Assembly (NCBI GenBank): GCA_030833315.1
Contig: JAURHM010000020.1
Location: 1-50,316, forward strand
Length of the DNA stretch: 50,316 bases
Reading direction: 5' to 3'
DNA from: Burkholderiales bacterium
Lineage (GTDB): Bacteria > Pseudomonadota > Gammaproteobacteria > Burkholderiales > SG8-41
The notes beneath the pieces were generated by a model. It did not search any database. It was not told the DNA's origin and saw only the letters and a program-made list of their open reading frames with translations. The stretch's first letter is position 1. Every line of letters starts with the position of its first letter. Below, piece by piece: positions 17,384 through 24,579 of the stretch. A program made the translations under genes and the position numbers.

Positions 17384-19597
17384 ATGGACATGAAAAACAC
17401 GATTTCCAGCGAACTGCCGAAAATTTCGCGTCGTAAATTCCTGGTGGGCAGTGCTGCCGCGGGCGGCGGTCTGGCACTGGGATTCAGCTTGCCTTTTGGT
17501 ATCGGCGATGCCGCGGCACAAAGCGGCGCCGCCGCATCCGAAGTGAATATCTGGGTCGTTGTGCAGCCTGACGAGACCTGCGTGATCCGCATCGCCCGCG
17601 CCGAGATGGGGCAGGGCACGCTGACCGGTCTGGCCCAGCTGGTGGCCGAGGAACTCGAATGCGACTGGAAAAAAGTCAAAACCGAACAGATCACCGCAGG
17701 CCAGAATCTGGCACGCAAGCGTGCCTGGGGCGACATGTCGACCTCGGGCAGCCGCGGTATCCGCCAGTCGCACGACTATGTGCGTCGCGGCGGTGCGGCT
17801 GCACGCATGATGCTGATGCAGGCCGCCGCCAACGAGTGGAATGTGCCGGTCGGTGAACTGACGGTAGCCAACGGCGTCATCAGCCATGGCGGTTCGGGGC
17901 GTAAGACCGGCTACGGCAAGGTCGCGGCAGCGGCTGCGAAACTGACGCCGCCGGATCCGAAGAGCATCACGCTCAAACCGGTCAAGGACTGGAAGATTGC
18001 CGGCAAGGGCCTGCGCCGTCTGGATACCATGGACAAGCTCAACGGCCAGAAGGTCTACGCCATTGACCTGAAAATGCCGGGAATGCTGCATGCGACGGTG
18101 AAGGACTGCCCGGTGTTCGGTGGCAAGCTCGCCAGCTTTGACGACTCCAAAGTGAAGGGCATGCCCGGGGTCAAGGCGGTGATGAAGATCAACGACACCA
18201 CGGTCGCCGTCGTTGCCGATACCTGGTGGCGCGCCAAGAAAGCGATGGACGCGTTGCCCATCGTCTGGGATGAAGGTCCCAACGCCAAGGTCAACAGCGC
18301 GTCGATTGCGGAACACCTGAAAACCGGTCTGACCGGCAGCGATGCGTTTGCCCAGATCGATACCGGTGATGCGCCGAAGGCGATTGCCGCGGCGGCGAAA
18401 AAAATCGAAGCGGTGTACAGCGTTCCCTTTACGTCGCACACGCCGATGGAGCCGATGAACTGTACGGTGAAGCTGTCGCCGGACAAGGCCGAAATCTGGA
18501 TTCCGACACAAAGCCTGGAGGCCTCGCTGGCCGCATTGTCCAGCGCATCGGGCCAGCCTCTCGACAAATGTGAGGCCTATGTCATGGATCTGGGCGGCGG
18601 CTTCGGCCGGCGCATCGGCAATCAGGACGTGGTGCGTCAGGGCGTGGCGATTGCCAAGGCTTTCCCCGGCACGCCGGTGAAAATGGTGTGGTCGCGCGAA
18701 GAGGACCAGGCTCACGACTTTTACCGGCCGATTGCGCAGTGCCGCCTGTCGGCTGGTGTCGATGAAAAAGGCAATCTCGCCGGTTTGCATCTGCGCGTGT
18801 CGGGTCAGTCGATCAATGCCTTTGCCAATCCGGCGGCGATCAAGGGCGGCAAGGACATCCGCCAGCTGCAGGGCCTGTGGCCTACGCTGGAAGGCGATGC
18901 CCAGATCGGTTACACCCACGCCAACCTTCGAACTGAATACGCGATGCGCAATACGCATCTGCCGGTCGGCCCGTGGCGCGGCGTCAATACCAACCAGAAC
19001 GGTATTTTCATGGAATGTTTCATGGACGAGGTGGCGAGGCTCGCCAACCGCGATCCGCTGGAATTCCGCCGTTCGTTGATGAGTGAACGTCCGAAACATC
19101 TGGGTGTGCTCAATGCCGCAGCCGAGAAGGCAGGCTGGGGCAAACCGCTGCCGAAGGGCGTGTTCCGCGGCATCGCCCAGTTCATGGGCTACGGCAGTTA
19201 CTCCGCCGCGGTGGCCGAGGTGTCGGTCAGCCCGAAGGGTGAGGTCAAGGTGCACCGCTGCGTGTTCGCGCTGGACTGCGGCAACGTCGTCAATCCCGAC
19301 CAGACGGCAGCGCAAATCGAAGGTTCGGTGGCCTATGGCATGACCACGCTGCACAGCGAAATTTCCGTGGATAACGGCCGGGTTGTGGAAACCAACTTCC
19401 ACAATTTCCGCGTCATGAAAATCGCCGAGATGCCCAAGGTCGAAGTCGTGCTGCCGCTGACCCATGATTTCTGGGGCGGTGTCGGTGAACCGACGATCTG
19501 CGTGGTGGTACCGGCGATTCTCAACGCCATTCATGCCGCGACCGGCAAGCCGGTGCGCAGCCTGCCGCTGTCCAAGCAGGGCCTGACGCTGGTCTGA
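17384..19597 (+). CDS. iorB: Isoquinoline 1-oxidoreductase-like molybdopterin-binding subunit
   Basis: 737 residues, the large catalytic subunit of an IorB-type molybdenum hydroxylase, which hydroxylates a substrate carbon with water-derived oxygen. It begins with a twin-arginine signal (ISRRKFLVG, R16-R17, then a hydrophobic Ala/Gly-rich stretch), so the folded cofactor-loaded enzyme is exported. Molybdopterin-contact motifs include ARAEMGQGTLTGLAQ, GGGFGRRIGNQD, PVGPWRGVNTNQNG and, near the end, HDFWGGVGEPTICVVVP, with the catalytic Glu in VGEP. There is no FAD subunit, as usual for this branch, and a cytochrome is the likely acceptor. The SoxX cytochrome start lies two bases after its stop. 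Confidence 0.9.
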   Translation: MDMKNTISSELPKISRRKFLVGSAAAGGGLALGFSLPFGIGDAAAQSGAAASEVNIWVVVQPDETCVIRIARAEMGQGTLTGLAQLVAEELECDWKKVKTEQITAGQNLARKRAWGDMSTSGSRGIRQSHDYVRRGGAAARMMLMQAAANEWNVPVGELTVANGVISHGGSGRKTGYGKVAAAAAKLTPPDPKSITLKPVKDWKIAGKGLRRLDTMDKLNGQKVYAIDLKMPGMLHATVKDCPVFGGKLASFDDSKVKGMPGVKAVMKINDTTVAVVADTWWRAKKAMDALPIVWDEGPNAKVNSASIAEHLKTGLTGSDAFAQIDTGDAPKAIAAAAKKIEAVYSVPFTSHTPMEPMNCTVKLSPDKAEIWIPTQSLEASLAALSSASGQPLDKCEAYVMDLGGGFGRRIGNQDVVRQGVAIAKAFPGTPVKMVWSREEDQAHDFYRPIAQCRLSAGVDEKGNLAGLHLRVSGQSINAFANPAAIKGGKDIRQLQGLWPTLEGDAQIGYTHANLRTEYAMRNTHLPVGPWRGVNTNQNGIFMECFMDEVARLANRDPLEFRRSLMSERPKHLGVLNAAAEKAGWGKPLPKGVFRGIAQFMGYGSYSAAVAEVSVSPKGEVKVHRCVFALDCGNVVNPDQTAAQIEGSVAYGMTTLHSEISVDNGRVVETNFHNFRVMKIAEMPKVEVVLPLTHDFWGGVGEPTICVVVPAILNAIHAATGKPVRSLPLSKQGLTLV

Positions 19598-19598
19598 G

Positions 19599-20048
19599 TT
19601 GCGGAAGGTGCGCTGCGCAGGCTGGGTAATGCTGTTCGCCGCGATGGCCGGTCATGCCGTCGCGGCAACCCCGGCGCTGGTGCCCTACCGGATCGAGGGC
19701 GATGCGATTCCTGCATCGCTGGCGCCGGATCCCGGCGATCCGTTGCGTGGCCGCGAGTTGATCAGCGGGCGTGATGGCAATTGCCTGTTGTGCCACGCGG
19801 TGGCCGAAACCGGTGTGCGTTTCATGGGCGATATCGCGCCGCCGCTGTCCGGCGTCGGTGCGCGGCTGTCCGAAGGTCAACTGCGGTTGCGCATTGTTGA
19901 TTCGTCGCGATTGAACCCCGAGACGGTGATGCCGTCTTACTACAAGGTTGACGGTCTGGTGCGTGTGGCGCCGGCTTGGCGCGGCAAGCCGGTACTGACG
20001 GCGCAGCAGATCGAAGATGTCATTGTCTATCTCAAAACCTTGAAATAA
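19599..20048 (+). CDS. soxX: SoxX, monoheme cytochrome c of thiosulfate oxidation
   Basis: 149 residues with an N-terminal export signal (hydrophobic WVMLFAAMAGHAVA, cut near Ala-Ala) and one heme site, CLLCH. The distal Met ligand is in ETVMPSYYKV, typical of SoxX. SoxX pairs with SoxA to couple thiosulfate to the SoxY cysteine in the periplasm and takes up the electrons. The start is probably TTG 19599, two bases after iorB; GTG 19608 and ATG 19629 are alternatives, the last leaving a very short signal. The close spacing suggests co-transcription with iorAB, and SoxXA could also serve as electron acceptor for the hydroxylase, though that is inference. Confidence 0.87.
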   Translation: MRKVRCAGWVMLFAAMAGHAVAATPALVPYRIEGDAIPASLAPDPGDPLRGRELISGRDGNCLLCHAVAETGVRFMGDIAPPLSGVGARLSEGQLRLRIVDSSRLNPETVMPSYYKVDGLVRVAPAWRGKPVLTAQQIEDVIVYLKTLK

Positions 20049-20055
20049 TCCGAGC

Positions 20056-20499
20056 ATGTCTGCTGACCGACGCCGATTTCTGGTTTCCTGCTCCGCTCTG
20101 GCGCTTGCGCCGGCACTGGCCCTTGCGCAGCAGAATCCGCAGCGCGAGGCCTTGCTGCGCGAGGTTACCCGCGGCGCCGCGTTACGCATTGGCCGTGTCT
20201 TGGTCGATACGCCGACCCTGGCCGACAACGGACACTCAGTGCCCTTGCGCATCGCCGTCGACAGTCCGATGACCGCCGCCGATCATGTGCGGCGGATCAC
20301 CATACTCGCTGAACGCAATCCACGGCCGGTGGTCGCGAGCTATGCGCTGGGGCCGTATTCCGGCCGCGGCGAAATCGTCACCCGCATCCGTGTTGCCGAC
20401 ATCCAGGACATCATCGCCGTCGCAGAACTCTCCGATGGCAGCTTCTGGATGGGCAGCGCGCATGTCATCGTCACCGAACTCGCCTGTCTGGAGGGCTGA
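20056..20499 (+). CDS. soxY: SoxY, sulfur-carrier protein with atypical C-terminus
   Basis: 147 residues. A twin-arginine signal (DRRRFLVSCSALALAPALALA) sends it to the periplasm. The body is the Ig-like SoxY domain, with NGHSVPLRIAVDSPM and a tail VIVTELACLEG. SoxY carries sulfur intermediates on a Cys near the C-terminus, in a swinging arm that in studied proteins ends GGCGG. Here the Cys is kept (C144, fourth from the end) but the flanking glycines are mostly replaced (ACLEG), which may make the arm less flexible. The stop overlaps the soxZ ATG by one base. Confidence 0.85.
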   Translation: MSADRRRFLVSCSALALAPALALAQQNPQREALLREVTRGAALRIGRVLVDTPTLADNGHSVPLRIAVDSPMTAADHVRRITILAERNPRPVVASYALGPYSGRGEIVTRIRVADIQDIIAVAELSDGSFWMGSAHVIVTELACLEG

Positions 20500-20825
20500 T
20501 GAGCATGCTTGCCCGTGTCCAGGTTCCTGCCCAGGCGCGCCGCGGTGATGTTTTCCCGATCCGCATCGCCATCCAGCATTCGATGGAAACCGGTTACCGC
20601 CCGGACAACTTCGGCCGGCGCATTCCGAAAAACGTGATCAATACGCTGACCTGTCGTTACAACGGCGTCGAAGTGTTTCGTGCGGAGATGGGTTCGGGCG
20701 TATCCGCCAATCCGCAACTGCAGTTTTACCTCCGTGCTGAAAACAGTGGCGAACTGGTTTTTGACTGGGTTGATGATTCGGGCCAGCGCGGCAGCGAACG
20801 CGCACCGATTACCGTCACCGCTTGA
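20499..20825 (+). CDS. soxZ: SoxZ, partner of SoxY
   Basis: 108 residues without a signal peptide, as usual for SoxZ, which is exported bound to SoxY. It has the Ig-like fold with MLARVQVPAQARRGDVFPIR, then METGYRPDN (HxMETG-like in the family), FGRRIPKN and a final ITVTA. It forms the scaffold half of the SoxYZ carrier. The start overlaps the soxY stop (TGATG), so production is probably coupled. Three bases separate it from the soxA start. Confidence 0.9.
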   Translation: MSMLARVQVPAQARRGDVFPIRIAIQHSMETGYRPDNFGRRIPKNVINTLTCRYNGVEVFRAEMGSGVSANPQLQFYLRAENSGELVFDWVDDSGQRGSERAPITVTA

Positions 20826-20828
20826 GTC

Positions 20829-21602
20829 GTGTACGGATTATTGCCATGGATTTGTGGCGTTTTGCTGACGCTCAGCGCTGTTGCGGCTGAAGCACCCCGG
20901 CCGCAGCCCAAATCCGGGATCGAGTACGCCGGCGGCGATGTGCGTGCCTTGCAGGCCGATGATTTCGGCAATCCCGGCATGTTGTGGGTCGCGCGCGGCG
21001 AGAAGTTGTGGAGTGCGCCGGCCGGCCGCAGCGGAAAATCCTGCGCCGGCTGCCACCGTGATGCGCCAACAACGATGAAGGGTGTCGCCACGCGATATCC
21101 GCGCAGGGATGTCGGTGGCGGGGAACTGCTCAATCTGGAGGGACGAATCAATCAGTGTCGTGAGCAGCGGCAGGGTGCGGATGTCTTGCGTTACGAATCC
21201 GAAGAATTGCTGGCGTTGACCGCTTACGTCGCCCATCAGTCCCGCGGCATGCCGGTCAATGTCGAGATCAATGACGCGAACCGTGTGAACTTCGAGCGGG
21301 GCCGCGACACTTATTACCGCCGTCAGGGCCAGATGAATCTGGCCTGCACCCATTGTCATGAGCAGAATGCCGGCCGCAAGCTTCTGGCCGACACCATCAG
21401 TGAAGGGCATGGTAATGCCTATCCGGTTTACCGGCTCGAATGGCAGTCGGCAGGTTCATTGCACCGGCGTCTGCGCGCCTGTTTTTTTGGTGTGCGCGCC
21501 GAGCAGCCGGCGGCAGGCTCGGCGGAACTGGTGGATCTGGAGTTGTATCTGGCGTCGCGGGCGCGAGGCCTGCAGGTGGAAACGCCGGGGGTCAGGCGCT
21601 AG
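20829..21602 (+). CDS. soxA: SoxA, diheme cytochrome c of thiosulfate oxidation
   Basis: 257 residues starting at GTG 20829. A signal peptide (LLPWICGVLLTLSAVAAEA) precedes two c-type heme sites, CAGCH (residues 72-76) and CTHCH, so this is the diheme form. RLRACFFGVRAEQP near the C-terminus holds the conserved Cys that ligates the active heme and becomes a persulfide. With SoxX it attaches thiosulfate to SoxY. No soxB, soxC or soxD follows, so this locus alone cannot run the complete Sox cycle; the missing steps may be encoded elsewhere or the proteins may serve another sulfur reaction. It is last in the plus-strand run and converges on korB. Confidence 0.88.
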   Translation: MYGLLPWICGVLLTLSAVAAEAPRPQPKSGIEYAGGDVRALQADDFGNPGMLWVARGEKLWSAPAGRSGKSCAGCHRDAPTTMKGVATRYPRRDVGGGELLNLEGRINQCREQRQGADVLRYESEELLALTAYVAHQSRGMPVNVEINDANRVNFERGRDTYYRRQGQMNLACTHCHEQNAGRKLLADTISEGHGNAYPVYRLEWQSAGSLHRRLRACFFGVRAEQPAAGSAELVDLELYLASRARGLQVETPGVRR

Positions 21603-21605
21603 AAA

Positions 21606-21634
21606 TTAATCAATTAAAACAAATACTTGATTAA
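21606..21634. repeat. AT-rich inverted repeat between soxA and korB
   Basis: TTAATCAA (21606-21613) and TTGATTAA (21627-21634) are exact inverted copies, 13 bases apart, in the 56-base gap between two converging genes. It may act as a weak two-way terminator or protein site; there is no GC-rich stem. Confidence 0.5.
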
Positions 21635-21658
21635 ATCCGGCGCCGTATCCGGCGGGAA

Positions 21659-22714
21659 TCAGCGCAGTGAGTCGTTGATTTTTTCCAGCGCCGGCGTGCC
21701 CGGGCAGAGGTCCTTGGCGCCGAGCTGGTTGAGCGGCGTGTCGACGGTGTTGATGTGCTCGTGCAGATCTTCCGAGTCCGGATCGATGTAGAGCAGACCG
21801 GTGATGACCTCGCCGCGCGCGGCGTGTTCCTGCAGATAGTTCATCACTTTGACGCGGTCGGTGGCGTCGTAATCACTGGCAATTTTCTTCAGGCGCAGCG
21901 CTGAACCGTCGTGCTGGTGCACGGTGACGGTTTCGCCCGGCGCGTAGTCAGCGGTGATTTCCTGATGATCTTCGATGAAGTCGAGGCGGTTCACCGCTTC
22001 GTTGTGCTGGCGCACGTATTCGTAGGATTTGGTCGAGCCCGCATGGTTGTTGAAGGCGATGCAGGGCGAAACCACGTCGATGAAGGCCGCGCCCTTGTGC
22101 TCGATCGCGCCCTTGATCAGCGGCACCAGCTGTTTTTTGTCGCCCGAGAAGCTGCGCGCGACATAGGTTGCGCCGAGCAGCAGCGCCATGCCGATCATGT
22201 CCAGCGGTTCGTCCGAATTGACGACACCGCGCTTGGATTTCGAACCCTTGTCTGCGGTGGCCGAGAACTGGCCCTTGGTCAGGCCGTAGACGCCGTTGTT
22301 CTCGACGATGTAAACCATGTTGACGCCGCGGCGCATGCAATGGGCGAACTGGCCGAGGCCGATCGAAGCCGAATCGCCGTCACCGGACACACCCAGATAC
22401 AGCAGGTCGCGGTTGGCGAGGTTGGCGCCGGTCAGCACCGAGGGCATGCGGCCGTGCACGCTGTTGAAGCCGTGCGAGTTGCCGAGGAAATAGTCCGGGG
22501 TTTTCGACGAGCAGCCGATGCCCGACATTTTGGCGACGCGGTGCGGCTGGATGTCGAGTTCCCAGCAGGCCTGGATGATCGAGGCCGAGATCGAGTCGTG
22601 GCCGCAGCCGGCGCACAGCGTCGAGATCTTGCCTTCATAGTCGCGGCGCGTGTAACCGGCCTGGTTTTTCGACAGCGAAGGATGGTGGAGTTTCGGTTTG
22701 GCGAGATAGGTCAT
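21659..22714 (-). CDS. korB: 2-oxoglutarate:ferredoxin oxidoreductase, beta subunit
   Basis: 351 residues, the thiamine-diphosphate subunit of a 2-oxoacid:ferredoxin oxidoreductase. LCAGCGHD (C34, C37) and the Cys of GIGCSSK supply cluster ligands, SGDGDSASIG with VENNGVYGLTKGQ forms the thiamine-diphosphate site, and SPCIAFNNH carries a further Cys. The sequence is closer to oxoglutarate than pyruvate enzymes, with GSTKSYEYVRQHNE near the middle. The enzyme decarboxylates 2-oxoglutarate to succinyl-CoA and reduces ferredoxin. It is last in the minus-strand korC-korA-korB run, 16 bases after korA. In denitrifying betaproteobacteria such enzymes feed electrons to anaerobic aromatic ring reduction; no such genes are seen here. 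Confidence 0.92.
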   Translation of the reverse strand: MTYLAKPKLHHPSLSKNQAGYTRRDYEGKISTLCAGCGHDSISASIIQACWELDIQPHRVAKMSGIGCSSKTPDYFLGNSHGFNSVHGRMPSVLTGANLANRDLLYLGVSGDGDSASIGLGQFAHCMRRGVNMVYIVENNGVYGLTKGQFSATADKGSKSKRGVVNSDEPLDMIGMALLLGATYVARSFSGDKKQLVPLIKGAIEHKGAAFIDVVSPCIAFNNHAGSTKSYEYVRQHNEAVNRLDFIEDHQEITADYAPGETVTVHQHDGSALRLKKIASDYDATDRVKVMNYLQEHAARGEVITGLLYIDPDSEDLHEHINTVDTPLNQLGAKDLCPGTPALEKINDSLR

Positions 22715-22730
22715 GGTTCTGCTCTTTCGC

Positions 22731-24566
22731 TCAGGACGCTTTTTTCAGCGGTACAACGCTGTGTGCGCTGATGTGTTTTGTGATCTGATCGACGATGAAG
22801 CGCGCGGTGATCGGCGTGCCGTCGTAGTGCAGCAATGAAATCAGCTGCGCGGGATTGATCTTCGAATCAGTGACCAGAAGGGTTTTCAGCTGGGCATCGC
22901 GGTTCTGCTCGATGACGAAGGTGCCCGAGTGTGCGGCGACAAAATCCTTGACCTGATCGGCGAAGGGGAAGCCGCGTACGCGCAGTGCATTGATGTGGAC
23001 GCCGTTTTCGGCCAGCACATCCAGTGCTTCCTGCATCGCCGGGCTGGTTGAGCCGTAGTAGATCGCGCCGAAGGTCGCCGGTTTGGCGGCCTGATGCAGC
23101 ACCGGTTGCGGCAGCAGCGCTTTTGCGGTTTCAAACTTGCGCATCAGTCGCTGCATGTTGTCGACGTAGTCGTGACCCGCTTCGGAGTAGATCGCGTAGC
23201 GGTTTTTGGTCGTGCCGCGGGTGAAATAACCGCCCTTGGTCGGGTGGGTGCCCGGCAGCGTGCGGTACGGGATGCCATCGCCGTCGACATCGAGATAGCG
23301 GCCGAATTCGGCGCCGGCCTCGAGTTTCTCGTAGGTCATCAGCTTGCCGCGGTCATACTCCCTGCCGTCGTCCCATTTGAAGGGGCGGCACAGCCGCGTG
23401 TTCATGCCGATATCGAGGTCGGTCATTACAAACACCGGTGTCTGCAGGCGTTCCGCGATGTCGAAGGACTGCGCGGTCATTTCGAAACACTCGGTCGGAT
23501 CTTCCGGGAACAGCAGCGGGTGCTTGGTGTCGCCGTGCGAGGCGTAGGCGCAGGCCAGAACGTCCGACTGCTGGGTGCGGGTCGGCATGCCGGTGGACGG
23601 TCCGCCGCGCTGTACATCGATCAGTACCACGGGGATTTCCGCGAAATAGGCCAGGCCGATGAATTCGGTCATCAGCGAAATGCCGGGGCCCGAGGTCGCG
23701 GTGAAGGCGCGCGCGCCGTTCCAGCCGGCGCCGATGGCGATGCCGATGGAGGCGAGTTCGTCTTCACCCTGGATGATCGCGTATTTGTTCTTGCCGGTTT
23801 CCGGGTCGCCGCGCAGCTTCTTGCAATAGCTCATGAAGGCTTCGGCGACAGACGACGACGGCGTGATCGGATACCAGGCACAGACCGAGGCGCCGCCGTA
23901 AACCGCACCCAGCGCCACGGCGCTGTTGCCGTCGCTGAAAATGCGATCGCCGACGTTGTTGGCAGGCTTCAGCCGCAGGCCCAGCGGGCAGGGCAGATTC
24001 TTCAGTGCGTAGTCGCGGCCGAGGTGCAGCGCCTTGACGTTGGACTGCAGCAGCGCTTCTTTGCCCTTGAACTGCTCGGAGAACAGTTGCTCGATGACCT
24101 TGGGGTCGATTTCAAGCAGGGCCGACAGCGCACCGACATAAATGATGTTTTTGAACAGCTGACGCTGGCGCGGATCGGTGTAGGTCGAGTTGCAGATTTC
24201 CGTCAGCGGCATGCCGATCAGCGTGATGTCCTTGCGGAACTTGCTTTCGGGCAGCGGCTTGGAGTTGTCATAGAAAAGGTAGCCGCCCGGCTCGATTTCC
24301 TTGACGTCGTTGTCCCAGGTCTGCGGGTTCATCGCCACCATCAGGTCGACGCCGCCGCGACGGCCCAGATAACCTTTTTCCGTCACGCGTACTTCGTACC
24401 AGGTGGGCAGGCCCTGGATGTTCGACGGGAAAATATTTCGCGGGCTGACCGGCACGCCCATGCGCAGGATGGAACGCGCGAACAGTTCATTGGCGGAGGC
24501 GGAGCCGGAGCCGTTGACGTTGGCGAACTTGACGACAAAATCGTTGATGGCGCTGATTTGATTCAT
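22731..24566 (-). CDS. korA: 2-oxoglutarate:ferredoxin oxidoreductase, fused gamma-alpha subunit
   Basis: 611 residues. The first 190 or so are the gamma domain (GSGSASANELFARSI at the start, then RRGGVDLMVAMNPQTWD), followed by the alpha domain, with YPITPSSSVAEAF, IQGEDELASIGIAIGA, TSGPGISLMTEFIGLA and DVQRGGPSTGMPT. This gamma-alpha fusion is the usual form of Kor enzymes in proteobacteria. It binds CoA and substrate together with KorB in a cytosolic complex. The ATG at 24566 gives a normal N-terminus and lies 13 bases after the FeS-flavoprotein stop. Confidence 0.93.
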   Translation of the reverse strand: MNQISAINDFVVKFANVNGSGSASANELFARSILRMGVPVSPRNIFPSNIQGLPTWYEVRVTEKGYLGRRGGVDLMVAMNPQTWDNDVKEIEPGGYLFYDNSKPLPESKFRKDITLIGMPLTEICNSTYTDPRQRQLFKNIIYVGALSALLEIDPKVIEQLFSEQFKGKEALLQSNVKALHLGRDYALKNLPCPLGLRLKPANNVGDRIFSDGNSAVALGAVYGGASVCAWYPITPSSSVAEAFMSYCKKLRGDPETGKNKYAIIQGEDELASIGIAIGAGWNGARAFTATSGPGISLMTEFIGLAYFAEIPVVLIDVQRGGPSTGMPTRTQQSDVLACAYASHGDTKHPLLFPEDPTECFEMTAQSFDIAERLQTPVFVMTDLDIGMNTRLCRPFKWDDGREYDRGKLMTYEKLEAGAEFGRYLDVDGDGIPYRTLPGTHPTKGGYFTRGTTKNRYAIYSEAGHDYVDNMQRLMRKFETAKALLPQPVLHQAAKPATFGAIYYGSTSPAMQEALDVLAENGVHINALRVRGFPFADQVKDFVAAHSGTFVIEQNRDAQLKTLLVTDSKINPAQLISLLHYDGTPITARFIVDQITKHISAHSVVPLKKAS

Positions 24567-24579
24567 GACGGGTCCGTGA

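Noticed and set aside
17375-19534. 719-residue open frame antisense to iorB
   Set aside because: The plus strand encodes a clear molybdenum hydroxylase with signal peptide and cofactor motifs; the antisense frame shows none.
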